Positions 63,971-64,000 of a stretch of DNA of 64,000 nt are shown in pieces (position 1 is the stretch's first letter; each line of letters opens with the position of its first letter). Location: NCBI RefSeq assembly GCF_022059845.1, contig NZ_CP091851.1, positions 4,949,501-5,013,500 of the forward strand, in the 5' to 3' direction. Position numbers and translations under genes: made by a program. This DNA comes from Terrirubrum flagellatum. Lineage in GTDB: Bacteria; Pseudomonadota; Alphaproteobacteria; Rhizobiales; Beijerinckiaceae. The notes under the pieces are model-generated. The model was not told the DNA's origin, made no database searches, and saw only the letters and a list, made by a program, of their open reading frames with translations.

Positions 63971-64000
63971 ATGAGCGACTCATCGATGCCGCTTCCCGAT
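63971..64000 (+). CDS. fliN: Start of a further flagellar gene, probably fliN (partial)
   Basis: Only ten codons lie in the window (MSDSSMPLPD). An ATG with GGGAG six bases upstream follows fliH by 17 bases. The assignment to fliN comes only from the fliF-fliG-fliH-fliN order common in Hyphomicrobiales. Confidence 0.45.
   Translation, partial: MSDSSMPLPD

Overview
This window is high-GC, gene-dense DNA from an alphaproteobacterium, most likely of the order Hyphomicrobiales (Rhizobiales). The call rests on gene content and local order: helicase - S4 protein - 7Fe ferredoxin - carD; bolA divergent from dnaJ-like - cobS - cobT (aerobic cobaltochelatase); secA divergent from a parvulin isomerase - argJ; rsmB/heparinase divergent from a DUF1674 gene; and fliF-fliG-fliH-(fliN). 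I cannot fix the genus; Beijerinckiaceae, Methylocystaceae or Methylobacteriaceae relatives are all plausible. No rRNA, tRNA, CRISPR array, transposase or phage gene was seen. Most of the window is chromosomal core with small accessory insertions.

Layout. 0-5.4 kb: FAD amine/amino-acid oxidase, an SNase-like periplasmic protein with an M48 lipoprotein protease, then a MarR regulator and two hotdog thioesterases. 5.4-10.7 kb (minus): carD, ferredoxin, S4 protein, large SUV3-like helicase. 11.2-12.9 kb: an unrecognised 569-residue protein. 13-20.3 kb: DUF3108 protein, VUT transporter, rpmB, phytase-like esterase, cobT, cobS, J-domain protein, bolA. 20.3-28.9 kb: MFS exporter, thiolase, two DMT transporters around a D,D-carboxypeptidase, a CobW GTPase and an acetyltransferase. 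29-32 kb: acyl-CoA synthetase and an orphan ABC binding protein, with hairpin repeats around them. 32-37.1 kb: DUF1178, grxC, comF, a methyltransferase, Fe-alcohol dehydrogenase, thioesterase, mutT. 37.2-49.4 kb: argJ, parvulin, secA, an ABC membrane domain without ATPase, terC, cell-wall enzymes, accA, methyltransferase. 49.5-53 kb: TetR plus hydrolase cassette, gloB, isochorismatase-like and cupin genes, and a long palindromic repeat. 53-60.4 kb: aminotransferase, heparinase-like, rsmB, DUF1674, CFA synthase, SNase. 60.6 kb to the end: the start of a flagellar operon.

How parts work together. The best systems-level signal is regulatory. The same palindrome, core GTGTAG-N-TACAC, lies in front of marR, in front of the adjacent PaaI-type thioesterase, and 18 kb away in front of a lone thiolase. 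In the marR and thiolase promoters it has the same position relative to candidate -35/-10 boxes. This predicts a small MarR regulon for acyl-CoA metabolism, probably induced by an acyl-CoA. A second clean circuit is a LmrA/YxaF-like TetR regulator with a 16-bp inverted repeat between it and a divergent alpha/beta hydrolase. Two genes, marR and an SNase, appear to be transcribed from their start codon (leaderless mRNA).
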